Source: Oncomelania hupensis
Lineage: Eukaryota; Mollusca; Gastropoda; Littorinimorpha; Pomatiopsidae
Reading direction: 5' to 3'
NCBI GenBank assembly: GCA_036898135.1
Contig: CM072512.1
Span: 36,907,750 to 36,971,749 of the forward strand
DNA: 64,000 nucleotides
Part shown: piece after piece, positions 19,350-30,645 of the stretch
How the letters are laid out: each line of letters begins with the position of its first letter
Numbering within the stretch: the stretch's first letter is position 1
Notes under the pieces: generated by a model
Database searches by the model: none
Told to the model about the DNA's origin: nothing
The model's input: the letters and a program-made list of their open reading frames with translations, nothing else
Made by a program: the position numbers and the translations under genes

Positions 19350-21686
19350 AAGCCTCTGTATCAGCTGTTCAAGTTCTTGTTCCTCTCCAGCCAATCCATC
19401 AATGTCATCTGCAAAACGAAGATTGGAGATTGCTCTACCCCCTATGCTGACTGTGCCTTCATGGTCTGCAAGAGCATCCGCCATGATGCGCTCTAGGAAG
19501 ATGTTGAAGAGTGTTGGAGAGAGTAGGCATCCTTGACGCACACCGATTGTTGTTCTGAACCAATTCCCGATGGCTCTGTTGTGGAGGACTGCACTGGTAG
19601 CCTTGTCATACAGGCTTTTGATGACTTCAATAATTTTAGGGCTGATGTTGTACACTTTCATTGTTGCCCATAGAGCTGCATGCCAGACTCGGTCAAACGC
19701 CTTCTTGAAGTCTATGAACACATGATATAGATGTTGTTGGTGCTGTAGGTATTTCTCACAGATTATTCTGAGGTTGAAAATCTGCTCAGTGGTACTTCGC
19801 CCTGCCCTGAATCCTGCTTGTTCTTCAGCTATGATTTGTTCAGCTTGGGGTTTCAACCTGTTGAGTATTATTTTCAGGAGGACCTTGCTGGGATGGCTGA
19901 TGAGGCTGATGGTCCGGTAATTTTCACACTCCTGAAGGTTACCTTTTTTGGGAAGAGTGATGACAAGCGACTGGGTCCATGGTATAGGCCACTCCCCACT
20001 CTGCCAGATCTTGTTACAGATAATGGTGAGGGCATCAATCGTCGCTTCTCCTCCTGCTTGTAGCAGTTCCGCGGGTATGTTGTCCACTCCAGCTGACTTC
20101 CCTTTCTTTAGCGCTTGCACTGCTGCCTCAACTTCTTCCCGGAGAATTGGGAGGATTTCTTCTTCTTCTCTGTTCTCGGGACATGCTAGAACTGATGGGT
20201 CTCCATTTGGAGTATGGTTGTAAAGGTCAGAGCAGTACTCTGTCCATCTGTCCAAGACTTCTTGTTCTTCTGTAAGGCATATGCCAGACTTGCTTTGGAT
20301 AGTGGAGACTTTGGGCTGTTTGACACTTGTCAGCCGCTTCACAGTCTGGTAGGCCTTCTTGCTGTTGTTCTTGTTCAGACTGTTCTCTATTTCCTGGCAT
20401 TGATCTTCTATCCAGTTCTCCTTTGCTGTGAGCATGCCTTTTCGGATGTCATTGTTGATTTTTCGGTAGACATCAGCTCCCTGTGAGGTGTTCTTTTTCT
20501 TTTTCATCTCTCTTCGTTTATCACACAGATCCAAAAGTTCAGGTGTGATCCACAGCTTCTTCTTTGGTCGGTGCTTGCCAAGGATCTCAGTGGCGACATC
20601 TGTCACAGCTGAGTTGAAGGTGGTGGTCATGGTGTTGACATCTACTTCACCAGCCCCCAAAATGAGCAGTGGTGCAAATTTCCCTCCAATTGTGGCCTGA
20701 AATAGTTCTGCCACCTCCGGGTCTTGCAGTTTGTCCAGGTCGAACTTCAGTCTAGTGCACTTTGCTGTATTTACTCTCTTCAAGTGGAGCCGGAAAGACA
20801 TCATCACGAGATCGTGGTCACTTCCGATGTCTGCTCCTGGAAAAGTACGTGTCCTGCCAATGTTGATGCTTGATCTGAAGCGTTTCTTGACCATGATGTA
20901 GTCGATCTGGTTGTGATGCTCCCCGCCAGGACTGTGCCATGTCCATCGTCGGGAGTTTTTGTGGAGACCAAGCGTGTTTGCCAGTACCAGATTGTTGTAT
21001 CTGGCAAACTCCAAGAGTCTCAGACCCCTGTCATTTGTCTCGTTGTTGCAGTGGGGTCCACATGTGTCTCCCCAGTTGTGGTGCGCATCTTGGCCAACCT
21101 TGGCATTCCAGTCGCCTTGCACTATGACTATGTCCTTCTTCGGCACTTGGTCAAGGACCGCCTGTAGATTTTCATAAAAATCCTCCACTTCGCTGTCGTC
21201 ATAGTCTGATGTTGGGGCGTAGGCCTGGATGATGGTGATGTTGAAAGGGGCTGCTCTCAGGCGGATGGTAATGAGTCTACTGGAGACTGGGCGGCAACCC
21301 ATGACAGTGGCTAGAATGTTCTTGTGGACCAAGAATCCAACGCCGTGTTCGTGCCTGTCATCCCTACCGCTGAAATAGAGCTTGTGGCCTTTGTCGGTCG
21401 TTGTTTCACCTAGGCCTTTCCAGCGCAGTTCGCTGATACCTAGAACATTCCATCGATAGTGGTCCAACTCGTGGGCCAGTTCTTCTAATTTTCCTTCCGC
21501 AGTTAGGGTCCTGACATTCCAGGTTCCTATGACGATGTTGTTTCTCGTGCGGATCTTGCTAAATTGTCCATCAGTAGCATACTTAACACCTCCGTCCTGG
21601 TGGCCAACGGAAGGCGCGGTCCTTGTGCCGTGTGACGACCCGGGCGACGACCGATCCGGTATGGAATTAGTGGGTTGTGTCATCAT
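19345..21686 (-). CDS. RTE LINE endonuclease-reverse transcriptase, N-terminal part
   Basis: The frame is open from 21725, but its first ATG is at 21686. Residues below count from that ATG. The apurinic-type endonuclease occupies roughly 50-300, with GTWNVRTL, ISELRW, HGVGFLV, QAYAPTS, QGDWNAKVG, DYIMV and GSDHDLV. All the usual acidic and histidine catalytic positions are present. Reverse-transcriptase motifs follow: EEQAGFRAGRST, FIDFKKAFDRVWH, GVRQGCLLSPTLFN and LRFADDIDGLA (the catalytic FADD). About residue 780 the coding sequence is cut by the LTR element. It resumes at 14192 in phase, giving about 1022 codons in all before the insertion. This copy was therefore probably intact until the LTR element landed in its palm domain. 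Confidence 0.9.
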
Positions 21687-21886
21687 GTAGTGTGTCTTGG
21701 GCAAAAAAGACCTGGCGGTGCCCAATCCTCTCCAGGCTGTTGGCCACAGCCGAAATCCACGAATACAGTGTGGCTCGCCTTGGCCCTGAGCACATGGTCG
21801 TTGAACCTGTAGTAACGTGAGGTTCCTCCGCCCTGGCCGGTGACTTCTGTGTAGAAGACTTTCGCCCAGTGATGCCGTGCTAACAT
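21683..21886 (-). CDS. Possible small ORF1 of the RTE LINE
   Basis: 67 codons from an ATG at 21886, in a different frame from the main ORF and overlapping its start by a few bases. Some RTE elements carry such a short, poorly conserved ORF1. The product has no domain I recognise. It could equally be chance in the 5' leader. Confidence 0.35.
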   Translation of the reverse strand: MLARHHWAKVFYTEVTGQGGGTSRYYRFNDHVLRAKASHTVFVDFGCGQQPGEDWAPPGLFCPRHTT

Positions 21887-21963
21887 CACCCCTGTTAGTC
21901 GCCTCTTACGACACGCCGGGAAACGTTGGGTCTATTCTATTTAATGCCCGAACCCACAGAGCA

Positions 21964-21973
21964 TTGTTGTGAT
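21964..21973. repeat. RTE target-site duplication, 5' side
   Basis: TTGTTGTGAT, matching 13445-13454. It fixes the LINE 5' end at 21963. Confidence 0.85.
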
Positions 21974-23005
21974 AGGCTGTAATTATTATTATTTTTATAT
22001 TTATTGTTGATTGTTCTAACGAATTCATTTTTTTTACGATGTAAGTTGGACTCTTTAACGAATTTATTTTATTTTTGCGATGTAAGTTGGACTCTTTTCA
22101 ATTCCCGTCCGAAAGAGGAAATTAAATTCTTTCTCGAATAGATTTGCCAATTGATTTACTCCTTATCTCAGCATAAATTCTCATAGAAATGCCAGGAGCT
22201 GGCTTTAGCTCTCGTATTCCACCTCTTTGTCTCTTATCGCGCTCTCATCCCTTGTTTACTATTGCACTCAGACTGCACGGAGCGGGAGGAAGTGTTTATA
22301 AACGATGGCACTGCCACACTGGCGCCTGCTTTGCAGCATCTACACGCCCCATCTGCTCTGTTTTGGCTGTTCTCTAGGCAACGGCACAAACTAGTGTCTT
22401 GTTTATCAAGCGCCTGTATTTCCAAACACACCCACACACCCACACATACACACACATACACACACACGTATACACATACACGCCCGGACACACACACGCT
22501 CACACACACACACACAGTCAGGCCGAAATCTCCGCGCCTGTAAAAAGTCAAATAAACGTCCCACTCAATGCGTAGGGTGAGTATCAGAAATTGCCCCATG
22601 TTTGTAGGCCTGATATTGTTTCACCCATAGACTTGATAGAAATATCTGTTATACTGTACGCCGTATTATGTTTGGATCTAAAGATAAGCTTAATTCCTCT
22701 ATGGCTATATATGGTTCGGGAATCCTTTATAGGCATGATATCAGAGACAGCTCGCAAAAACAAATCTCCGCAATCATCGAGGGTGATAGAGCTTTGACAC
22801 TCGGTATACAGTATGACATAGATACTCCAATGGTAGACTATATAGAGACACTCCAGAGCAATACATTCGCTAATTCATTCCGTGTTAATTATTCATGTTG
22901 GCTTTTCCAAGCTGTATAGAGTTGTTGGAAAGGCAATCCCAATACTCCCAGTTCAGTTCGCTTTTCAGCGGTCTTTTACATTAAATATAAAAGGAAATCA
23001 GGGGT
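21974..23005. other. Intron sequence with CA-rich tract
   Basis: The repeated GTAAGTTGGACTCTTT near 22038-22055 and 22080-22098 is a short tandem duplication (~52-bp period). A degenerate (CA)n tract lies at 22427-22517. No exon is recognisable. Confidence 0.5.
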
Positions 23006-23290
23006 GAATTGTTGTATAACTGTGATAGAAATGTCGTGATTTATTCTGTTATTCATAACGGAAGATGAAGAAGAAGGAATGAACTGTTGTATAACTGTGA
23101 TAGAAATGTCGTAATTTATTCTGTTATTCATAACGGAAGAAGAAGAAGAAGAAGGAATGAATTGTTGTATAACTGTGATAGAAATGTGATTTATTCTGTT
23201 ATTCATAACGGAAGAAGAAGAAGAAGGAATGAACTGTTGTATAACTGTGATAGAAATGTTGTGATTTATTCTGTTATTCATAACAGAAGA
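23006..23290. repeat. ~75-bp minisatellite, four units
   Basis: Four units start at about 23006, 23081, 23159 and 23231. Each reads GTTGTATAACTGTGATAGAA, then a TTATTCTGTTATTCATAAC segment and a GAA-rich linker whose length varies. Confidence 0.9.
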
Positions 23291-23305
23291 ACAAGAAGAA
23301 GAAGA

Positions 23306-23308
23306 AGC

Positions 23309-23342
<34 letters not shown>

Positions 23343-23399
23343 AATGATGATGATGATGATGATGAGGAGGAGGAGGAGGAGGATGATGAGGATGATGAA
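23306..23399. repeat. (GAT)n/(GAG)n microsatellite
   Basis: GAT triplets with a GAG block, directly following the minisatellite. Confidence 0.9.
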
Positions 23400-23900
23400 A
23401 AATATGAAGTAGTATGAAGGCAAAGTAAAGCAGACAAGATAAACAAACCATAGAATGGAAGGAAATTGAAGGGGATAGCGATTTATAGGCTACTTTAATT
23501 GTTGCTGCTGATTTATCAAGGGACAGATTATATCCGGGCTTATTGCTGATCGTGTGTTTTTATTATTGTCATTTGCGTCAGTTGCTTATGACCAGAGTAG
23601 CACCAACTGGTAACATGGAAAAGCACTCGCTAAAAAAACAAGCAGGAGAAAAAAATGCCAGCGCGACAATTTAGTGAAGTAGTATTATTATTATTTCTAA
23701 CGCACGTACGTTCATATACATGAGTGTCATGCTTCATTACTGTTAAAATAAAGTAGTGAAACACTTCATGTCCCAGCTCAGTGAGTGGCTCAAGGTGATG
23801 ACTAGAGTCAGCGTCAAAGCGAAGTCGCCCACGACGCACAGCTGCTGGAAATCTAAGCGCTATGTGACGCCAATGACCATTGCAACGATTTTGTGTGTGT

Positions 23901-23990
23901 GAAGTCCTCAGGCGGCTTGAGTTAGATCCTGTATGGGCACGTACCTGGAACAGCTCTGTAGCTGGAAAAGAGCTTTATTTAAAAAAAAAA
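23901..23990 (+). mobile_element. SINE S2 3'-tail fragment
   Basis: GGCGGCTTGAGTTAGATCCT, then AGCTCTGTAGCTGGAAAAG and a T/A-rich end. This matches the 3' end of the SINE at 4346-4738 and is strongly 5'-truncated. Confidence 0.65.
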
Positions 23991-24302
23991 GATTAATTAA
24001 GTAAATATATAAATTTTTCATGCAGTTGCGCAGAGTAGCGGTGGGAACACTTGTTTTATAGACTTATAGAGACTGCATGTAAATAATAAATAATAGCTTT
24101 CAAATACGCGAGCACGCACTACATTGTTAATATCATTATATGATTTGTGTTTATATTAATTTATTCCTTCATTCCATTATTCTAAGGTCTATTCATCTTC
24201 CTTCTTCAGGCACATTCATTGTTTGACTGACTGAATAAGAAAACATTTAATGAATAAGCTCGAAATCCTGCAAATGCATTAGTAGATTTATTTGAGTACT
24301 TT

Positions 24303-24451
24303 AATACTGGAGTCGCACTGCACATATCAAGATGATTTGTCCTGGACATTTTAGCCTGTCCGGTTCTTTGAAGGATAATACTTGAGTCGCAAAGCTAGTA
24401 CAAATTAAGATGATTTGTACTAATGGATATTCTTAGCCCGCCCAATCTTCT
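24303..24451. repeat. Diverged ~74-bp tandem duplication
   Basis: Units 24303-24368 and 24377-24451 share AATACTNGAGTCGCA, AAGATGATTTGT and TTAGCC.G.CC in order. Confidence 0.65.
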
Positions 24452-25178
24452 GTAGTAGTAGCAGTAGCGGCAGCAGTAGCACTAGTAGTATTTCATCATA
24501 ATTATATATTACTATTAGTAGTATTTGTACATATAAAATGTCCTAAAAACGTATTTTTAGTAGTAGTGTAGTATTTCTAGGCATCGTTATGGCATGTCCT
24601 AACAAGTACTAAAGACAGTACAATGACCTATTTTGTCGCCATGGTAAGACGTGTTAAGGTGAACTCTGTGACCTACGGAACTAGAGTGTGTGTTAAGTAT
24701 TGCTAACTAGTACAGTACGTACTACAGCCAGTCTTTTATTACTGCACACTAGTATCCACTTGCTCTTTCTACTCCATGATTTATGACACCGTCGTCAAGG
24801 GCCGACCGAAACAGAATTGTTGGGACTACCGCACACTGATTATCAGAGACTCCACGTTGTTTTGACTATAATTTAAATATAATTTTATGTGTATGACGGA
24901 AAATGCAGGGTTTGAAAATTCAAATCGTCATTGTCGTGCAATAGGACGTAAGTAAGCCTTGCTTCCCCAAGGTCGTCAGCGTAACAGAGTGAATTAAACA
25001 CCGTCAGAAAGAGAATTATACATCTTTACAGCCCGTGTACTGGATGGAAAAAGCAAAGCAAAGGAAACATGTACGCTTACTGTTCTAGAGAAATATTATC
25101 AGAGTATGAATGTTTGAGGCAATTAGGCACTTGTCTTTATTGCCATCACGGGACAGTGATATATAGACCAGTTTTGAG

Positions 25179-25179
<1 letters not shown>

Positions 25180-25242
<63 letters not shown>
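25180..25242. repeat. (ATC)n microsatellite
   Basis: About 21 ATC triplets; the frame across it is poly-His. Confidence 0.95.
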
Positions 25243-26713
25243 AGACCAGAAGAGCCTTGCGTAATCATTATTTCTTGAAAGTTCTTCCTCTTCCTCGTTT
25301 TTATCTTACAGCTACTGCAGTCTGTGCGTTGACCCATTTTCTGCTATTCGATGTCTACTTTCGTCACAAACTGAATAGATTTACACTTTGCTTGCAGGGA
25401 TAACAATTTAATCGTCCACCTCCAGCGCCCCTCCATTTCAGTTAGTAATAGCCTGTATTAAAACTAGATCGTCCGATTGATATTGTTTTTAAATTGCCCC
25501 TCCTTCGATGTGTTTTCAGTTTTAAAAACCCTGATTTTGGTATCAAGTCGTTATAGCATGTAAGGAAAGTTATTCCTATGTTTAATAGCTGTCATCTTGG
25601 TTGGGTACTAATTCAATACCGTACTAACTATTCTCTATGATGGGACACGTTCATGTGTGTTGACTTTGTCTCAGTCTAGATGTGATATTTAATCTGCATT
25701 GTCCTCTAGTTTTACTGTGACTGTCCATTAATAAATGTCTAGGTAGTTTGCTTTTGTGTCAGATTGTGACTTGTGATGGACTTTTGACCGTTCCATCTGT
25801 CAACAAAACTAGTCGATCTTCGTGTTTGTTTTGTGTAATCGTGAATGAATTTTCCCCTTCTGTTTCGTAGCTCTGTAGTTCTTTATAAATAAATCGTTTG
25901 TTGAACCTTTTGCTCGTTTTTCTTTATTAAAAACAACAACTTGTTGTTGATGTAATGGTGTGTTTGAGATTATTGTAATCAAACATTGTATGCGATGGCT
26001 TGTCTCGTTGTTTTTTTTTTCATAAAGTTTTTGTTTTGATGTTTGTTTTGTGTCAGTCTGTGGTGTAATCAAATAATTTAGCTTGAATTTGCAATCAAAG
26101 TACGACGCCCTTGGCATATAGACTCATCGATGTAGCCATAATTATTGCTTACTGAAGTTACTCTGATACAGGATCCTGTTAAGTTTGACATCTGTCTAGT
26201 TAAAATATCAGTTATAGACCTCATATTCTAAACAAGATTATCCGATCCAAAGTGAATTGGTATAGAGCAGGCAAACCCACGCCAAATAACAGACATACAC
26301 ACGGATTTGTTTTAAAACAGCTGCAGTGCAAGTCATTACACCTCACTATCCGCTACGTCGTAATGTTCACATCTGATATAAAGTCTGAGGTTACGTTTGG
26401 TCAAACTATATCCTGTAGTATGTTTACATTAAACTTATTTAGATTCTGTATCCAGGACTAGGAGGCACCTCTATAATATGCCATGCAACCACAAACTGTA
26501 TATACTTGTGATTCATGCAACCTAAGTGCGCCATTTGTGTATGAACCATTTAAAATGTTCTGTTCAAATATGAAGCCACGGCAACATTCGCTGGCTTTTA
26601 CATCTCCGTAAACTACTAGTACTACCTAGTACAGCAGCAAATCAGGAAGTTGTGGCTTCATCGCGTCAACTAGGAAGCTTGCAACACTATATACCGCAAT
26701 ACAATACGGAATA

Positions 26714-26969
26714 GGCACTTGTTGTCCCATCGCCGTAGCTTAAGTGGTAGAGCGTTCGAGCGGCACACCGATGACCCAGGTTTGATTCCCGTGAGGGGCA
26801 AGAAAAAAGTGGCAATTTTTAACTGTCCATTTTTGCAGATAATTTGCTCTGGTAGTTCAGTGTTGATTCAGGACCCTACCCCTTGTTTCCTGGGATGGTT
26901 ATCCCCGTCTGCCATATCTCCAATGGTGGGTGTAAACGTTAAGCTTCAATGTTCATTCATTCATTCATT
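26714..26969 (+). mobile_element. tRNA-derived SINE (family S1)
   Basis: tRNA-like head with A-box GTAGCTTAAGTGGTAGAG and B-box GGTTTGATTCC near 26777, then the body shared with 40045-40284 (CAGTGTTGATTCAGG, GGGATGGTTATCCCCGTCTG, GTGTAAACGTTAA). It ends CTTCAATG followed by a (TTCA)n tail. Compared with the 40-kb copy the head is slightly decayed. Confidence 0.8.
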
Positions 26970-27116
26970 TGCTGCTGCGTTACATGTTATCTTCTGTATT
27001 TACTTATATTTACCAATGTTCATTCATCCATAACTTTAAATATTTCGGTTTCTCTAAGTGTGTTCTTTGCCCATTTCCTCCCTTTCTTCGCGTCTTAAAA
27101 AATATTGTCATCAACA

Positions 27117-27119
27117 CCG

Positions 27120-27206
<87 letters not shown>

Positions 27207-27294
27207 ACACCGTCATCATCATCATCATCATCTTCTTCTTCTTCTTCTTCTTCTTCTTCTTCTTCTTCTTCTTCTTCTTCTTCTTCTTCTTCGT
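27117..27294. repeat. Compound (ATC)n-(TTC)n microsatellite
   Basis: ATC repeats with one ACACCG interruption, then TTC repeats. A (TTG)n run follows at 27428-27461. All frames here are artefacts. Confidence 0.95.
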
Positions 27295-27330
27295 CATCAT
27301 CATTATCATCTTCAACTTGATCATCAGTAT

Positions 27331-27362
27331 CTGGACCTAAAGCAATAATCATAATGTAATGA
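27331..27362 (+). mobile_element. Family R1 3'-terminal fragment
   Basis: CTGGACCTAAAGCAATAATC with an ATAATGTAATG tail, matching the 3' end of family R1 (7119-7818). Only about 20 bases of the element remain. Confidence 0.55.
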
Positions 27363-27427
27363 TCATCAGTATAAGCATCATTATTATCGATGCGTCGTGT
27401 TGTTGTTTTTTTTTCTTCTTCTTCCTC

Positions 27428-27459
<32 letters not shown>

Positions 27460-27834
27460 GCACAAAACCCTGATTACATCTGTCGTTCGTCTTTTGAAGG
27501 TTCACCACAAACCCTGATGTTTTCTTTGTTTGTAATTCTTGTTCTTGGTCTTTGTATACTTAAACAAATCTCTGCTGATGCAGCAGCTCTCGGCATCATT
27601 TCCACGATCACTGCAAAATATTATAATACAGTAACAACCTTATATAACAATATACGGAGCCTACGTACCCTATTGTTACATGTTTTTAATAGACCTACAG
27701 CAGGTGCATGCAACAGGCTGTAGTGTTTGCTAACGGCTATTATTTACTTTCTACATCTGTACCAGTCATGCACAGTTGCGCCACTTTGCAAGTTTCATAA
27801 TGAAATAACTAGGCTTGCAATGCACTATACATAG

Positions 27835-28400
27835 TAACTCGCAGGTCAGAGGGCAATGTCGCCTGTGTGTGAAAATAGTCACTCATTAATATTCCGACAC
27901 CGTCAAAATAATATGAAGGATGCAATACAGTCATATTTTGCAAGTTGTCAAGTTGAGGTAAGCATCTCACAGATTGACACTCGAAAAGCGTCGAGTCTAA
28001 TTCGCTGAAAGGCAGTGTTGCCTACCGTGTGTGGAAATAGTCATTCATTATTATGACAGCTTCAAAACAAAGCTTATTTTCTTCTTTCTGGGGACGCAAA
28101 ACATACAAGTCCTTTGAAAGCGAGCCTTTGAAGTATCGCAACAGTTGAAACAAAAGTTTACATCATTGTGAATCTAATCGCCGGAGGGCTGTGTTGCAGG
28201 TTTAGTGCAAATAGTCGATAATTATGACTCCATCAAAACAATTTGGTGGACCAATTTGGGGGACTGAAAAACAAAGCCACATTCAACGCATTCCCAAATC
28301 CTTGAATACCAATCTGACTGAAGTGAGCAACGCCGAGATAGTTAAAGTTCGTAAAACGTGTGTTGGTCTAATTTGCCAAAGGGCAAGTTCATGTAACACA
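27835..28400. repeat. Degenerate ~160-195-bp tandem array
   Basis: Four diverged units whose shared core (an AATTCGC-like start, A/GGGGCA.TGT, AAATAGTC.NT.ATTA, CATCAAAACAA) begins near 27835, 27996, 28173 and 28367. The last unit is incomplete and runs into an (ATT)n tract. The units are strongly mutated, so this is an old array. Confidence 0.65.
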
Positions 28401-28409
28401 CAATCTTGT

Positions 28410-28410
<1 letters not shown>

Positions 28411-28501
<91 letters not shown>

Positions 28502-28502
28502 T
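28411..28502. repeat. (ATT)n microsatellite
   Basis: About 30 ATT triplets at the end of the degenerate array. Confidence 0.95.
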
Positions 28503-30151
28503 TATTTTTTTAAATTATTATTATATTTTGGTTTTAAAAAAATCAATTAGTTTTTTATTTATGCACTTATTGACCATAAATTTATAATGGAAAAAAATGA
28601 AGTAGGAAAATGGAAAAATAAGATAGAAAACTATAGAAACAGTCAATAAAAATTGACAAGTATATAAGCCGCAAAAGTTTGTGCATTAAGTCAGATACTC
28701 CGCGACATTGTCTTTGCTTTTAGGTATAAAGACTGACAGTATACACGCATTCAATAGTCCCAAACGTTGCATTCATTTTTATTAAGCTAGATGCTTTATT
28801 ACCCTTTTTCTTGCCACATGTTACTACATTGTTGTTGTTTTTTTACTGTCTGGATCTTAACACGTTTTACTATTTAATATACCTTGAAATGATGGGATAA
28901 GGCTTCGAACGCGTTTTAAGTGTCACGCCACAGGATTCTTATTAAAGTTAATGCACATCCCAGCAATTTGACAGTGGCTTCGTAATGTGGGGTTTAGTAC
29001 TGTGAGGGTACTGCTTATTGGGTACCTTAACCGTGGTCCCCAAATGGTGGCGTGTTAGGCACTTTGACAGTCATTTAACGTTTTGATAGTCTGAAACGCC
29101 TTTGCCTCTGTTGTATGTAGTCTTTTGCAGTGATAACTAATCATCACCCTTGAACCAGAAATGTACGGCCGAGAAGCGCGAAGTTGTTTTCTGGGCTGTT
29201 AATGTTTAGTTTGCTCCCTGAAAAGAGCGTCGCTCATGCGGTTGAGTGTGGGAATAGTGTCGGATTCGGCGTTCTCAAAGTTCTTCTCCTCCTAAAGGTC
29301 AATGAGAACAAAGTCCGAAGTGCGTCTTCCTTCAATATTAAGTGTTGCATATTGAGATTTAATTTAGATGGACGTTTGAAACCGTTTCAGTACAAACTGC
29401 TGGCTCTGGATCCCAAAGTGAACAGATTCCGCACTGAACATGCTATGGTAGCGTTAATGTTAGGGACAGCCCCCCCCCTCCTCCCTCCCACTCCCATTGA
29501 CTGTGCAAGAGGAACAAGATCGTTGCATTATTAGTGAGTGGTTGCATGACTATACTACCCTATTCCGTTCCTTCTCCTCTACCCTGCCGAAGAGGTGCTA
29601 ATGTGGCACTAGGGCATGCAAAGAATGCCGCAGTTCCCCATTTTTGCGTTAGCCCTTGTGTTCCCACGCTCGACAAGCGTCAATATTGTTGCAAATATAT
29701 TTTGCAAATACCATTTACTTTTAAGGGAGGGCATAGAAACGTATTTAGCGTCGCGGTTGATTGCGCTGGAGATCAAAGCACCATACCCTCAGACAGATAA
29801 AGCGGAGTGCACGCATAGTAGTAAATTAGTAGTTTTACTTCTTATTAGAAATAAGTTCGTCAACCATATAGGTGTACTTTCTAAAGTTATTATTAGTAGG
29901 AATAAATATTTGTAAGTTATTCTGAACATTTGCTCTTTGTAATAGGCATTGTACTTGTAAATGAGAGTATGTTAAAATTGAGATGCTGTTGTATGTATAT
30001 ATTTTGCGCACATATATATTTGAAAAAAAAAATGTTGGCATTTATTTGCCCCGAATCTCTTCACACCACCCTCTTCTCCCTCTCCCCCTTCTTACCGGAT
30101 TCTGTCTTTTCACCTGTTCTTTTATCTGATCATCCTTGAGGTAAAGTTAAG
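28503..30151. other. Intron sequence, nothing recognised
   Basis: Open frames at 29184-29534 and 29534-29800 show no recognisable domain and end in low complexity. CCGCACTGAACATGCTATG at about 29429 recurs at about 46777, suggesting a shared element fragment. Confidence 0.4.
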
Positions 30152-30645
30152 TGTTACGATTGAGACGCGCTCAATAGATCCGATTATTTTATTTTGCAAG
30201 GCATGCAGTAACAGACTGATATATACCTTTGATTTGATTTTGCGTTGTTGCTAGAAGAAGCTTTGCATACTGTTGATAATTGTCGTCGGTCGATATTGTT
30301 GAGAATTTTCTGGGATGAATTGTTTACTATCGACCGAAGCTTCCAGGTAGATCTGGTAATAGCTAAGCCATTCTCCTACCATAATGACGTAAGACATGGC
30401 CTAGTTCCGGTGACGAGTTTTATTTTAATTGGGTGCTGTGGTATTGCATCATGCTGGATTGTTCGAACTTTTTTTCGATTGCAGAGAGGCTATATAAGTA
30501 ACGTACTGTCTGCTTTTGAGTGATTTTGCCTTGTTGTTGAATGAACAGGCTGCGTGGATACATGAATTTGAGGTACACATATCAAGACTCGAGCATCGGT
30601 GCTGAATCAACTATTGATTTGATTTAAAAAAAAAACAAAAAAAAA
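30152..30645 (+). mobile_element. Diverged LTR of family A
   Basis: This aligns on the + strand with the reverse complement of 5472-6178. Shared blocks in order are TGTTACG.TTGAGACGCG, TATACCTTTGATTTGATTTT, GTTTACTATCG, GTTCCGGTGACGA, TGTTCGAAC, CTATATAAGTA (TATA, near 30490), GTTG.TGA.TGAACAGG and GAATCAACTA.TGAT before an A-rich end. About 190 bases after the TATA box are missing, including the hairpin present in the other copy. The boundaries are approximate. Confidence 0.7.

Larger units (their letters stand above)
13455..21963 (-). mobile_element. Full-length RTE-clade LINE, interrupted by an LTR retrotransposon
   Basis: Bounded by the 10-bp duplication TTGTTGTGAT. Without the LTR element and one copy of its 5-bp duplication (5157 bases) the LINE is 3352 bp. 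It has a ~240-300-base 5' leader, one long reading frame, and almost no 3' UTR: the TAG stop lies within the terminal GGATAGGATAGG repeats. The single apurinic-endonuclease plus reverse-transcriptase frame, ~3.3-kb length, tiny 3' UTR and tandem-repeat 3' end are typical of the RTE clade. The clade assignment is inferred from these traits. Because 5157 is divisible by 3, the frame is continuous across the insertion site. Three truncated relatives are present at 2798, 4879 and 41149. Confidence 0.9.
24000..26713. other. Intron sequence, little recognised
   Basis: Contains a diverged tandem duplication (24303-24451), GTA-rich runs near 24450-24540 and an (ATC)n tract (25180-25242). The remainder has only short unrecognisable frames. 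Confidence 0.45.

Noticed and set aside
29184..29800. Host gene exons
   Set aside because: No recognisable domain, and overlapping frames of equal length on the same strand; nothing distinguishes them from chance.
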